The notes below the pieces were generated by a model. It made no database searches, had not been told where the DNA came from, and saw only the letters and a program-made list of their open reading frames with translations. 39,467 nt of DNA, from the NCBI GenBank assembly GCA_033557685.1, contig JAWQRN010000095.1, positions 1 to 39,467 on the forward strand, in the 5' to 3' direction. The position numbers and the translations under genes are program-made. Below are positions 12,132 through 21,471 of this stretch, one piece after another (the first letter of the stretch is position 1; every line of letters starts with the position of its first letter). The DNA is from Sperchopsis tessellata (taxonomy: Eukaryota > Arthropoda > Insecta > Coleoptera > Hydrophilidae).

Positions 12132-12654
12132 GTAAGTACTATTAAATTAACTGTTGCAAAATTGAATATTTTTATATGTCAATCTTTCTAGTCCCCCTTT
12201 ATTAATTATTGCGAAGGTCTTTGGTAAAATTTGTTTCTCTATATTTTGACGGTGTGGCACTGAATCTAAATGAGCCCATAAGACCATACCTAACTAGATG
12301 TGATATCATTTCATACCTTTGATGCAAGTATAATGATGCAGTGTACTACACGATAGCATATACTCAACACAATATATAAATTTATATATATAATATAAAA
12401 AAGTATTTCTTTATCAATTGACAGAGCAAATCAGTCAGTTCCACCAAGAAAGTATTCTCAGACTTGCTTGATGCCCAGGTTCCGCTTAATCTTAGACCTT
12501 TCAACTTTACTGCAGTACATATCATGAACTTCTGTTATTTTTTCAAGCGTAATGAGATATACATTAATAGTACAAAATTTACATATTTTCGAAAAGTTCT
12601 ACAACTATTAATATGCTTCATCGGTGTCGGATTATATAGAATGGCACTACATCG

Positions 12655-12985
12655 AAATGCCGATAGGACACAACCGTGTGTTTGTTTACATATACGTACG
12701 TTGCAGTACGAATAATTTTAATTATTAGAAACAACAACCTATGATGCAGAAAACCAGACCTAGACTCTAAGCATATATACAAAAAAAAACGCTTATGGTG
12801 GAGTAGGTGTTCGGAGTGCATAAGTGTCACTGAAGACGAGTGGAACTCAGAAATGCATCTGGCACATAGTTTCACTTCCGGCATCTTTTTCTGCATCATA
12901 GGTTGTTGTTTCTAATAATTAAATATATTCGTACTGCAACGTACGTATATGTAAACAAACACGCGGTTGTCTCCTACCGGCATGT
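12655..12985. repeat. Foldback inverted repeat (MITE-like) in OGFOD1 intron
   Basis: Two arms of about 98 nt, 12655-12753 and 12888-12985, are inverted copies with roughly 90% identity, separated by about 134 nt. Shared blocks include CAACAACCTATGATGCAG, GTTTACATATACGTACG and TTGCAGTACGAATA against their reverse complements. The words GTTCTACAACTA at 12596 and 12995-13006 may mark the element ends, although they are in the same orientation. It lies between OGFOD1 exons 11920-12131 and 13049-13315, on the transcribed strand. Foldback MITE is the likely class; no target-site duplication was established. Confidence 0.85.
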
Positions 12986-13048
12986 CGGGCAGTTCTACAA
13001 CTAGTTCATTAGTAGAACCTATGTTAAAAACATATATTTTTGTTTCAG

Positions 13049-13315
13049 TTGTTGACCGATGACTATGACTGGCAGGCCAAAAGTGAACTCGATTTAGTAA
13101 TGTATTTCGGGTGTGATAGTAAATCAGATATTGTAGGTGGTAGGACACAATATATAGGAACGGAAGATCGTGTGCAACAAGCATTAATTACTTTGGATCC
13201 AGAACCTAATACTCTCAATATAGTGTTTAGAGATACTGCAAGGGTCACCCGACATGTTAGTAAGCACAGCAAAATATCACAGTTTTATATTTTGATTTGT
13301 TCATATTCTGAATAG
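13049..13315 (+). CDS. OGFOD1: OGFOD1-type prolyl hydroxylase, terminal exon with stop
   Basis: The acceptor TTTGTTTCAG ends at 13048 and phase 0 fits the previous exon. The exon encodes the second jelly-roll core of the non-catalytic domain: SELDLVMYFGCDSKSDIVGG, then LDPEPNTLNIVFRDT, ending FYILICSYSE before TAG. The family also ends in an aromatic-rich Y-x-E tail (FIYYE in human). The three exons in this window total 783 nt, that is 260 codons plus stop, with no internal stop. A GTAAGC at 13260 could act as a donor, but the read-through end fits the family better and AATAAA follows 35 nt after the stop. Confidence 0.86.
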   Translation: MLTDDYDWQAKSELDLVMYFGCDSKSDIVGGRTQYIGTEDRVQQALITLDPEPNTLNIVFRDTARVTRHVSKHSKISQFYILICSYSE

Positions 13316-13349
13316 AATGTTGTGTACATACCAAATTTTATTATAATGC

Positions 13350-13355
13350 AATAAA
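13350..13355 (+). terminator. OGFOD1 polyadenylation signal
   Basis: A canonical AATAAA lies 35 nt after the OGFOD1 stop codon, in AT-rich sequence, followed by a T-rich stretch at 13379-13400. It suggests a very short 3' UTR. Confidence 0.6.
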
Positions 13356-13604
13356 ACATATTTAGTTTAAGTCAACTAAATTTTTTGTTATTATTACCTT
13401 CTTTGATTTTATTATTGAAAGTGTTATTGTTGAGATATGTTAGCAAAATATTAGATTTGGGCAAGACGCTATTTAGTGATAGAAAACAATGTGAATACCA
13501 ATACAGTAGTTCTCCGATTTTACACAGTTCGCTTAGCGTTGATTTGTTGTTACGCTGTTCCCTATTTTATAGCCCTACCACCAGTATACATGAGGCAGTA
13601 GATA

Positions 13605-14013
13605 AGCAAGTCAGGTGAGCAGGTTAATTGACTTGTCTTTCAGTGTAAGCAAGTGGTGTTCCAAAACGGACAAGTACATGAGTTCAATTTGTGTCATAAT
13701 TATTACAAATTTGCATGGTCACAAGTCAAGTATTACAAAGTGTTGTCGCAGGTAGCTTGCTGGTAAACAAATGGAAAAGTGGAGGAAGGCAAGTATGCTT
13801 CAAAATTGAACAACTCTTTACGTGACTTTTCAAATTAGCTTGCCTTAGCCATGTTATGAAGCAAGTAGACATTTACACTAAAAAAAGTAACTTTTAGTAA
13901 ATAACCTACTCACTTGACCTATAAGTTCGGGATACATAAGACCAGTAGGTAAGCAAATCAGGTTAATTGACTTGTTTTTGCTGTTCTAATAGAAACCAGG
14001 TAACCTGCTCATT
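13605..14013. repeat. Cluster of palindromic AAGCAAGTCAGG/GAGCAGGTTA motifs
   Basis: A word close to AAGCAAGTCAGG followed by GGTTAATTGACTTG occurs at 13605-13636 and again at 13948-13974; each contains CAAGTCA and its inverse TGACTTG. Related words in inverted orientation occur at 13901-13920 (ATAACCTACTCACTTGACCT) and 13996-14012 (ACCAGGTAACCTGCTCA). Shorter CAAGT words lie between. The similarity of the two direct copies extends about 20 nt upstream (AGTATACATGAGGCAGTA against GATACATAAGACCAGTA). This looks like a short foldback element or its decayed ends. Confidence 0.5.
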
Positions 14014-14399
14014 AGAAAAACATCTATATAAAACTCATAAACTTTTTCCAAGTGGTTGTCTTAGCTTGTAATTTATTACCTTTTGTTTAAGACCCAATAG
14101 TAAAAATACCCCTTGCATGATACTTCCAGTACTACATATGCGTCTCTTTTCTTAAGCATCCATAATAGTGCTTGTTAGCATATTCAGTCTGCTTTCAACC
14201 CCGTTTCTGGCTTAGACCTTAACGCTTATTAGATCACAGTGAAAGGAAGTCAATCGGTTTCTATATGATAACTATTCGATTTTTTAAATGAGAAATATCT
14301 CTTTTTTCTTCACAAGACAAACGACATTTAGGTTTGCACAAAATAAATTCCGAATAAAAGACTTATGTTAATTAAGTTAACCTCATGTGTGCTGCTAGT

Positions 14400-14795
14400 G
14401 AAAGTTCGGTATATGGTTTATAGTTCTACAGTGTTTAAGGGCTCATACATAGTTTTTGTTACCTTCTCCAGAAGCATAAAAGGCAAGTGCGTTCTAGTTC
14501 TTTTCTTATCCTAAATTCCGGTCCTGTTTCCTTATATGTCATCTCAACTAAAGACGGAAGCAGCCAGGAGCAGAGCATGGATATTTATAAAAGGTATTCC
14601 TGTGTAGAAATAATGGGTTATTGCTAAAGTACATTTATTTATCTTCCCATTTAAATTAGATACATGTATTGTTTTAAATCTACTAAAAAGACCAACGTGC
14701 TCAAAGTACAAGTCCACTCCATTAAATAATTTACGTTTTGCGCAATAGACGTTCAAAGGTCCTTCAATATAAGTTACAGCATATCATCACTCATA
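14400..14795. repeat. Diverged dispersed repeat, copy A
   Basis: About 390 bases that recur, with many substitutions and small indels, at 15430-15812. The best-matching block is ATACATGTATTGTTTTAAAT with its surroundings. On the - strand 14756-14544 is open and shares LFSRFKTIHVSN, YFYTG-PFIN and LLLAA with copy B. The family is not recognised. Confidence 0.7.
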
Positions 14796-15429
14796 GATTT
14801 TCTCCTCGGTGGCGATCTTTACCCTCTAATCTTACAGTCACTTCCTCTTGCTACTGTACCCGGCAAACCAACAGCTATTCCTACTACATTTGGATATGTA
14901 ATCATGCGAAAAATCCCACATATTCTGACTTCTTAGGTTAATTCATCTCCAAACTTCAATGATACAATGCATAAGTTCTGGGAAATTGAGGAGCCTTCTT
15001 CCTCTGCTCATATACATCCTGATGATGTGGAAGCATATACATAAGTACACAAATATCTCGCGAGACTATACAATGTCTGATTAAATTTTCTTCTTTCTCA
15101 CGTCTTCAGCGGACTTTCACATATATCTTAAGTTTCTCTAATAACATTCAATATCCTCTACATAAAATAAGAGGTCCTGTTTCCACTCTAGAATTGGACA
15201 AGTCAAAACATAAAATTATCTCCGTATATTAACATTTTAATTTTCTTCAAGAAATTCATTCCTTAACCAAGTGGAAACCCTTAAACATTACCTTTGGTTG
15301 TGACCTTTTATCGATGATTATGGTCTTATATGGGTAGGTCTTCAAAATTCTATTCTGACTATAGATACAAAACATCCATACCTTCTTCCTACCAAAGACT
15401 ACTTGGTAGACATTCTAATTCATCAGAAA

Positions 15430-15812
15430 GTTTCGTACACGATATATAGTTCTGCAGTATTTTAGTGCTAATACAGACTTTTTATAACCTACTCCAAAAG
15501 CAAGAAGGCAAATGACAATCTAATCATTTGCTTATCTAATATTTTGGTCCTGTTTCCTTATATTTCATCGCAACCAGAAACGTAGGCAGCTAGAAGCAAA
15601 ATAAAGGTATTTATAAAAGGTAGTCCTGTATAGAAATATCGTATTATCGCTAAAGCACATTTATTTTCTTTCTCCTTTATATTAGATACATGTATTGTTT
15701 TAAATCTACTAAAAAGACCAACGAACTTAAAATACATGTCCACCCTACTAGATAATTTATGTCTTGTGCAATTGATGTTCAAAAGTTCCTTCAATATAAA
15801 TTACAGCATACA
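15430..15812. repeat. Diverged dispersed repeat, copy B
   Basis: Second copy of the 14400 repeat, about 1.03 kb to the right in the same orientation. The - strand frame 15794-15558 is open and aligns with that of copy A at roughly half of residues. The pair could be old LTRs of a short element or two insertions of one family; the sequence between them (14800-15430) has no recognisable retroelement genes. Confidence 0.7.
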
Positions 15813-16576
15813 TGTCGCATTCTCTGTGAGGCATTTGAAGAAGTTACGTCACATACTCAAATACCGGGACAAACAAAGAAACTCCACTCGCTTCTGTTGT
15901 CATAAAGTTCTGTTCTTTTACAACCACGGCACCCACTCAACAACTTATATGTGCAACATATGACCAGCCTAAGAAAATATGCATCCAAGGTTCGTAAACA
16001 AAGCAAGTATAAATATGTTTAATTTTTATCTAGTTCGCCTTCCTTCAGCATTTTTTCTCCATGTTTATTTTGTGAATATAATAAAATAAAAAATATTTTT
16101 TATGTTAAACATTCTTCTTATTCTTGTTACGCCTTCGAAGGTTGTTGATCCAAATGGCTACTGTTGTTTTGGACACATTAGTGATCCCATAGTATCTACT
16201 TCTAAAGGAAAACTGTAAGTTTAAATCAAATTTAGACGTTCTGTGAAGAATTATTTGAATTCTGAGCCAAATTGTTAGAACAATAATAAAAAACAGTTCA
16301 GCAATATTAATTTTCAGACAAGCAGCAATGCAAGCAACACAATTATCAACAGTAAGCTATTATATAGAAATTGACTTAGTGTGGTTTTAGAGCAGTTAGA
16401 AAACGAATTCTGACCAGTAACTTAGTGCGCGTGTTGTGAATAATATGAAAAACAGCACTGCTGTAGGTTGATGTATGGAAAGCAAAATGAAGAGCAAGAT
16501 AGAACGATTATTTTTTTTGTCAAATGCTGGACCGTTGAAATATTATATGTCCTTGTAAATATAATTTAATATAAAC
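15813..16576. other. AT-rich intergenic sequence
   Basis: No exon, RNA gene or repeat could be recognised between the second diverged repeat and the pogo-like element. Confidence 0.4.
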
Positions 16577-16578
16577 TA

Positions 16579-17402
16579 CAGTGAACACTCGATCTAAAGG
16601 ACTACTTGGGGGAAAGAGTGTCCGTTAAATGCGATTGTCCGTTAAATCCGAATATCTGAAAATGGTGTCTATATTAAACTAAAAGTAAATTAAATTACAA
16701 ATCATATATTTACCTGCTTACTGTAATTAATGCGGACCAAGTCCGGAGTTCATTCAAAATGAATTCATATTATTTTCGTTTATAACACAGCATAATAGAC
16801 TGTTGGCATATACCTGGAAGTGTAAAAAATAATCCTCTTTAAGTGGAACTCGACGTGTTCCGCATGTCAAATAAATTTATGACCTTTGTATTTATATTAT
16901 AACATCTGTATAAAATTCTATAGTATGTACTACAAACAAATTTTAGAAAACAACACATTTTTTTCGCAAGGCGAGTGAGAGAGGTAATAAATAAAAGTAT
17001 AATGGTCCCAAACATATAAAAACCTTTTATTTACATCTGTTTTTACCACTGCTGCATTTCTACACATTTCTAGGTAAAGGGCGCTCATCTGGTATTATTG
17101 TTTTGTCGGTATTTCTTACATTCACGCCTACATCGTTACAAAAAATTGACTAGCTCATATTGTTCCCTTGATATCATAAAAACCCTAACCTTCCGTACAT
17201 CTGGCAAAATAGTGTCTTGTCAGTGAAAATAGTAGAGTGTTCCAACTTATGGTGTATTCGTTATAATTTGTTATGGTGTATTCGTTATAATTTGTTGAAA
17301 ATAACTGTGAGTTAGAAAAAAAATAATTTTTGAGATCTGAAACTTTTGTCCGTTAAATCCGGTGTCCGTTAAACCGGGGTTCGTTAGATCGAGGGTTCAC
17401 AG
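16579..17402. mobile_element. pogo/Tigger-like DNA transposon, non-autonomous
   Basis: Flanking TA dinucleotides sit at 16577-16578 and 17403-17404. The left end reads CAGTGAACACTCGATCTAA; the right end, on the reverse strand, reads CTGTGAACCCTCGATCTAA. Further in, both ends carry repeated GTCCGTTAAAT(C/G)CG words (16619-16652 and the complementary words at 17349-17376). TA target duplications, ends starting CAGTG and subterminal 'tccgttaaatc' repeats are typical of pogo/Tigger elements. The 824-bp interior has no DDE/HTH_CENPB coding sequence that I can see, so it depends on an autonomous relative. Confidence 0.85.
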
Positions 17403-17679
17403 TATTAAGTTACAAGTACAGAGTGTGGTGTTAATTAAACTTCTGCAAATATTTTAGAGCAAAATGGTGAAGAAGCACTATATTCAAATTTAAAAACTAC
17501 ACCCAACAAGCTATTTAGTGTTTCCATAGATCAACTAAATTTCAGGAGAAATGAGAAAAACTATAATGGGAAATGTAAAATGATTCTAGACTGCCTTGAC
17601 TTTGGCAAATAAAAACAATTTCTGTTAACTCTCAAACTCAAATCATTTTCACCTAGTACTTGTATTTCTTCTTTTTAGT

Positions 17680-17850
17680 AGCGTTACAAATCTTTGTGGG
17701 TCTTAGCTTAGAGATTTACCTCCATCTTTGTCGGTCAAACGTGGCTTCCCTCCAGTCTTGGACTTACCCTCTCTCTCTCTTACGATGTTGTCTCTTCATC
17801 TGAATCTTTGTCACCTCAATGGCCTTTTTCCAACCGGGTTTTATTCCCAC
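17680..17850. other. GC-richer flank of minisatellite with CT microsatellite
   Basis: A less AT-rich block with a (CT)n run at 17769-17780 leads into the minisatellite. It looks like an old repeat, but no family was recognised. Confidence 0.35.
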
Positions 17851-17990
17851 ACATTTAATTAATTGTTTGGGACTGCCCACACATTTAATTAATTGTTTGG
17901 GACTGCCCACACATTTAATTAATTTTTTGGGACTGCCCACACATTTAATTAATTGTTTGGGACTGCCCACACATTTAATTAATTGTTTGG
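17851..17990. repeat. 30-bp minisatellite, five units
   Basis: The unit is ACATTTAATTAATTGTTTGG plus GACTGCCCAC. It starts at 17851, 17881, 17911, 17941 and 17971; the third unit has a single G-to-T change and the fifth diverges after 20 bases. Because 30 is divisible by 3, both strands stay open and would read a decapeptide repeat (THLINCLGLP on +). I regard that frame as incidental. Confidence 0.95.
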
Positions 17991-19971
17991 GCCTATTTGG
18001 ACATGACCGTCCGTCCACCTTTAACACTGAAATTTTAGTGTTTTTACTATATTAGTTCTTTGTCCAGAGTTTGGGATTTGGGCCAAAAATTCTTAAGATT
18101 CTCCATTCAAACCGCTTATGTAGGATCACACTACAGGTTTGACTACTGACTAATACACTTTTCAATGATCGTGACACCATTTTGATCATTATGAAGGTGT
18201 GCATGGCAAAGAAACACCTGTGTTTTCTCCTTGCTGTCATTATAGGATGTTATTGGCTTGTAGATACTTAAACTGTCTAACCATTCAAAGTTATGTGTCT
18301 TATCATTATATTTTGGACAGTTCTGATTCTGGTTCATCGGCGTGTGACATGTATAGGGTTCTCAGACTAAGTGCCGATGTCCTGAGACAGTCTTTCAGGA
18401 CTTCTATTTATCCCAGATTGTGTATTTTAATAAATTATTAAGCCAGTCAGATGATGCCACAAGAGTGCGTCATCACATGGGCGATTTTAATTCCACCTGG
18501 CGATATCGATATAGCCAACCCTCTCTGATCAGAAATATAAATTAGGTACAGCGTAGCTATAGCCCATATGATGACACGTGCTCTCCCACCACTTGATCGA
18601 GGAACTAACATGACTGTCAGACGATGACTAATATTTTTGAGAGTTATATGTCTGCCTATACTTAGCATTTTTTAGGACTACATGGCAGTTTACACCTAAC
18701 ACATTCAGAACTGCATCGCATTTTACACTTAGCACTTTTAAGAGCTAAATATCGAAACGTCAGCAAAAATAAATGACAACACAGTTATTTCCCAGAAAAC
18801 CTGAAGATATCTACTGTGACCGTGGAAGTCTACTTACAGAATTAGAACAATATTTAGATATTCTAAAAATTTGTGAATATATTTTTTCTATTCCTGGCCA
18901 TAATACAAACACATCAAGCTATTTTTTCAATAATGGAAATTCAGTGGACTGACGAGTGTAATTTGCTATTTTGTTATATTATAGATGCTATTTTAAAATG
19001 CCTGGTAAATTTTGATTTTAAATTTAATTAAATGTATAGTTATACTTGAACTGAAAATGAAAACAGCTAAATCCAACCAAAAGTATTTATAAAATTGTAA
19101 TTTACTTATATGTTAATAATATAAGTAAATAGATATTTTTTTGTGTTATTAATAAAATATATAATATAAACTGAAATTAAAAAAATTCTAATGAAACCTC
19201 CCCACCGGTCGTACTATCCCGGTTTGCTCTGTCTACAATCTGAGAACCCTAGACATGCATGTGTTTGGATTTGTTATGTTGCTTTCTTTGATTCCTTTTG
19301 AATTTTTATAAAGCTTTCCTTTACCCTGACAGTGCTTCTCCCCATCGTATCAGTGTCGTCTTCCAGTCAGTATCATCTGTGGTCCTTGGTTTGTAAAAAT
19401 GAGTATATTTCTCTGCTTAACAATATTTAGGATGTTAAAAATTTGCATTTCATTAAGAAAAATATGCATAATCTTCTATAGTGTATTAATTAATTTTTGG
19501 TATCAATTGCCAAATACAAAGCAATGTTTAAAAAATTGTTTTTCTCGGGAACTGAATCGATCAATGGAAAAAGTAAATAACTTACTGGATGTACTTCTTA
19601 ATTCTCAACAAATTATCACCATTTTATTTACCATTTTGCTCTAAAATTATCGGGGAAGTTCCCTATGCATATATTAAATTTTACATCGTATACAATAATT
19701 ATTAATTAATAAACATTAATAAGTTTGTGTTTGAATCCAAGTAAAGACAATTAATTCTATAATACAGTTAGGAACAAAACATTTAACACTCTTTAATTTG
19801 AATATAAAATGTTGCCATAAAATATCTAATACTAATAATTGCAAGATAAATAAAAGCCTGATACTTCATAAATTTGTTTATTATCCTCTACATCTTAATA
19901 AATGCACAAACACTTTATACAACCACTAATATTTATTTTTATTAACTTAATTAGTAAATTTGTTCAAATAT
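17991..19971. other. Intergenic region with a partial inverted repeat
   Basis: No exon was recognised. A partial inverted repeat lies at about 18458-18600: GTCATCACATGGGCGAT on the left and GCCCATATGATGAC on the right, loop about 85 nt, with a CACGTG just right of it. A short AT hairpin lies at 19101-19130 (TTTACTTATAT...ATATAAGTAAA). A patch at 18040-18440 is less AT-rich and could be an old transposon, family unknown. Confidence 0.45.
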
Positions 19972-20177
19972 TTACGAAAAGTACAACATTCTTCTTTGGG
20001 GATCTGCTAAGACGAATTCTTGCAAGTACTTATAATCATTAGGAATATTAGTGTAACATTCATGGTCTGGAGGCAAGATAGGTACTTTCTTCACAGTATA
20101 ATACAATATTGAACCGTCATATTCGGTTGCGGTGGTGTTAAAGTGCACTTTCTTGTTATCGTTTCTCATAATAGTGG
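19972..20177 (-). CDS. Unidentified gene, 3'-terminal coding exon
   Basis: The - strand exon begins after ATTTTACAG (acceptor at 20178-20180) and ends with TAA at 19974-19972. It encodes about 68 residues, including MRNDNKKVHFNTTATEYDG, YYTVKKVPILPPDHECY and a C-terminus LADPQRRMLYFS. Composition is balanced and hydrophilic, unlike random AT-rich frames, and AATAAA motifs follow within 45 nt (complement of 19931-19942). No signal peptide, membrane segment or known motif is visible and I do not recognise the family. It lies between the convergent OGFOD1 and cwo genes. Confidence 0.55.
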
Positions 20178-20236
20178 CTGTAAAATATACCAGAATATTT
20201 ACTACTTTAATGTAAAGCATATGTTATTTAACTTAC

Positions 20237-20292
20237 TTGTAGGTCCAGAGTTTATGTCTTTAAGTATAATAATGAATTTTTGATTTTTTTTT
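20237..20292 (-). CDS. Unidentified gene, candidate penultimate exon
   Basis: A perfect donor, ACAA|GTAAGT, lies at 20237/20236, 59 nt before the acceptor of the next exon. The phase fits: the joined reading is FIIILKDINSGPTTTIMRND. The upstream acceptor TTGTAG| at 20293 gives a 56-nt exon in phase but has a poor pyrimidine tract, so this border is tentative. No further upstream exon could be joined. A GTAAGC donor-like site near 20458 is out of phase. Confidence 0.35.
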
Positions 20293-20299
20293 CTACAAT

Positions 20300-21107
20300 T
20301 TTAATACTTTTTAATTTGTGTGTGACATTTAATGAATAAATAAAATAACAAAATCAACTGAAATTTGACTGCTTGCCTTTCAACTATTGAAATATTTGTA
20401 TTACTTGATCTGTGAATATATTTAAATTAAAAAAAAGGTTTACAGTTAGAACCAGCTTACTTAATTTAATTTCAGTGTGTTACAGAATATGCAAACCGTT
20501 TTGATATCAGTTATTATGGGAGATAAAAATAAGAAGTTTACAAATATTAAAATTTTGTTAGCCACTGTTTAATTTACAAAAGTGGACCTCTAAGCACATA
20601 TTCCTTTCTCCATATACTTTGTTATTGTTATTTATTATTTATTTTAGCCTAAATTTGTATTTATTATATGCTTACATATGAGATTCATGTAAATTCGCAT
20701 ATTTATATATGCTATCAAGTTAAGCTAAGAACCTTGGATGGTTCGAAAGTAACCTTAAGGTTAGTACTAAAGTTTAGAAATGGTTTTGAATCCCTAGGTC
20801 TGTTATTTGCTCTGGGTCCCCAGACATTAGAGTAATGAAGCTGTGAATGGTTTTGCTAGATGTGGGTTGGGTGAAGATAATATTACGCCAGAACGTGCCA
20901 TTGGTATTCCACAAATTCATGTTTGTCAGTTAGTGGTTGCTGACAAAACAAACCTCTAACTGTGTAGCAGTTTCAAGGATGAGACAGTCGAAGTTACTGA
21001 TTGATGGACCATCCACACTAAGAACAAGAAACCTTCTGAAATGCAAGCAGACAATAACTTATTATGAAAATGGGCCTGATGACAGTCATTTCCTCTTCAC
21101 AAGTATC
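20300..21107. other. Intergenic, upstream flank of the Gypsy element
   Basis: AT-rich up to about 20700, then a GC-richer 400-base block (20730-21107) with no recognisable frame. If the unidentified - strand gene continues, its next exons should be here or beyond, but none was found. Confidence 0.35.
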
Positions 21108-21434
21108 TGTACAGTGATCCTGCTTCCTCGCCACTGGAAGAAATACTCCAATGGCAAACGGTACCTTTTCGGGCATGTGCACTTTATGAAGGACGCTTCT
21201 ACCGTCAGAGAAGTCTATCTTGCACGTTACAGAAGCCGTCAAGCACAGGAGTCCAATAAGAACTGTTAGAAAAGATAAACATACCAACATATTATTGTAA
21301 ATGTATATAGATACCCATTATTTTTATTTCTATTATGTTTTTCTTTTACACAATAAATAAGTTGCCTGAACACATGTTACTCCAACACCCACCAAACTGA
21401 AGTTACGTTACAAGAAGTAAGAATATATACAACA
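21108..21434 (+). repeat. 5' LTR of Gypsy element
   Basis: Shares with the 3' LTR the blocks GGTACCTTTTCGGGCATGTG, GCACTTTATG, ATTATTTTTATTTCTATTA, CAATAAATAAGTT (holding the AATAAA signal) and CAAACTGAAGTTA. The left border is approximate because the first 20 bases have diverged. Confidence 0.75.
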
Positions 21435-21471
21435 CTGCAACGAGGATAGGATAGCAGGGAAGAGAAAACAA

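Noticed and set aside
17851..17990. CRISPR-like array
   Set aside because: The units are contiguous with no unique spacers, and the context is an animal genome.
17764..18055. Open frames on both strands encoding a decapeptide repeat
   Set aside because: They arise only from the 30-bp minisatellite, whose unit length is a multiple of three.
13260..20560. OGFOD1 continuing from a GTAAGC donor at 13260 to an in-phase exon near 20485 (ending RFDISYYGR)
   Set aside because: The read-through end FYILICSYSE fits the family tail and is followed by AATAAA; a 7-kb intron is not needed.
20937..21290. Open frames on both strands across the 5' LTR, one with a signal-peptide-like start
   Set aside because: They overlap the LTR and its flank; the counterpart in the 3' LTR does not keep the same protein.
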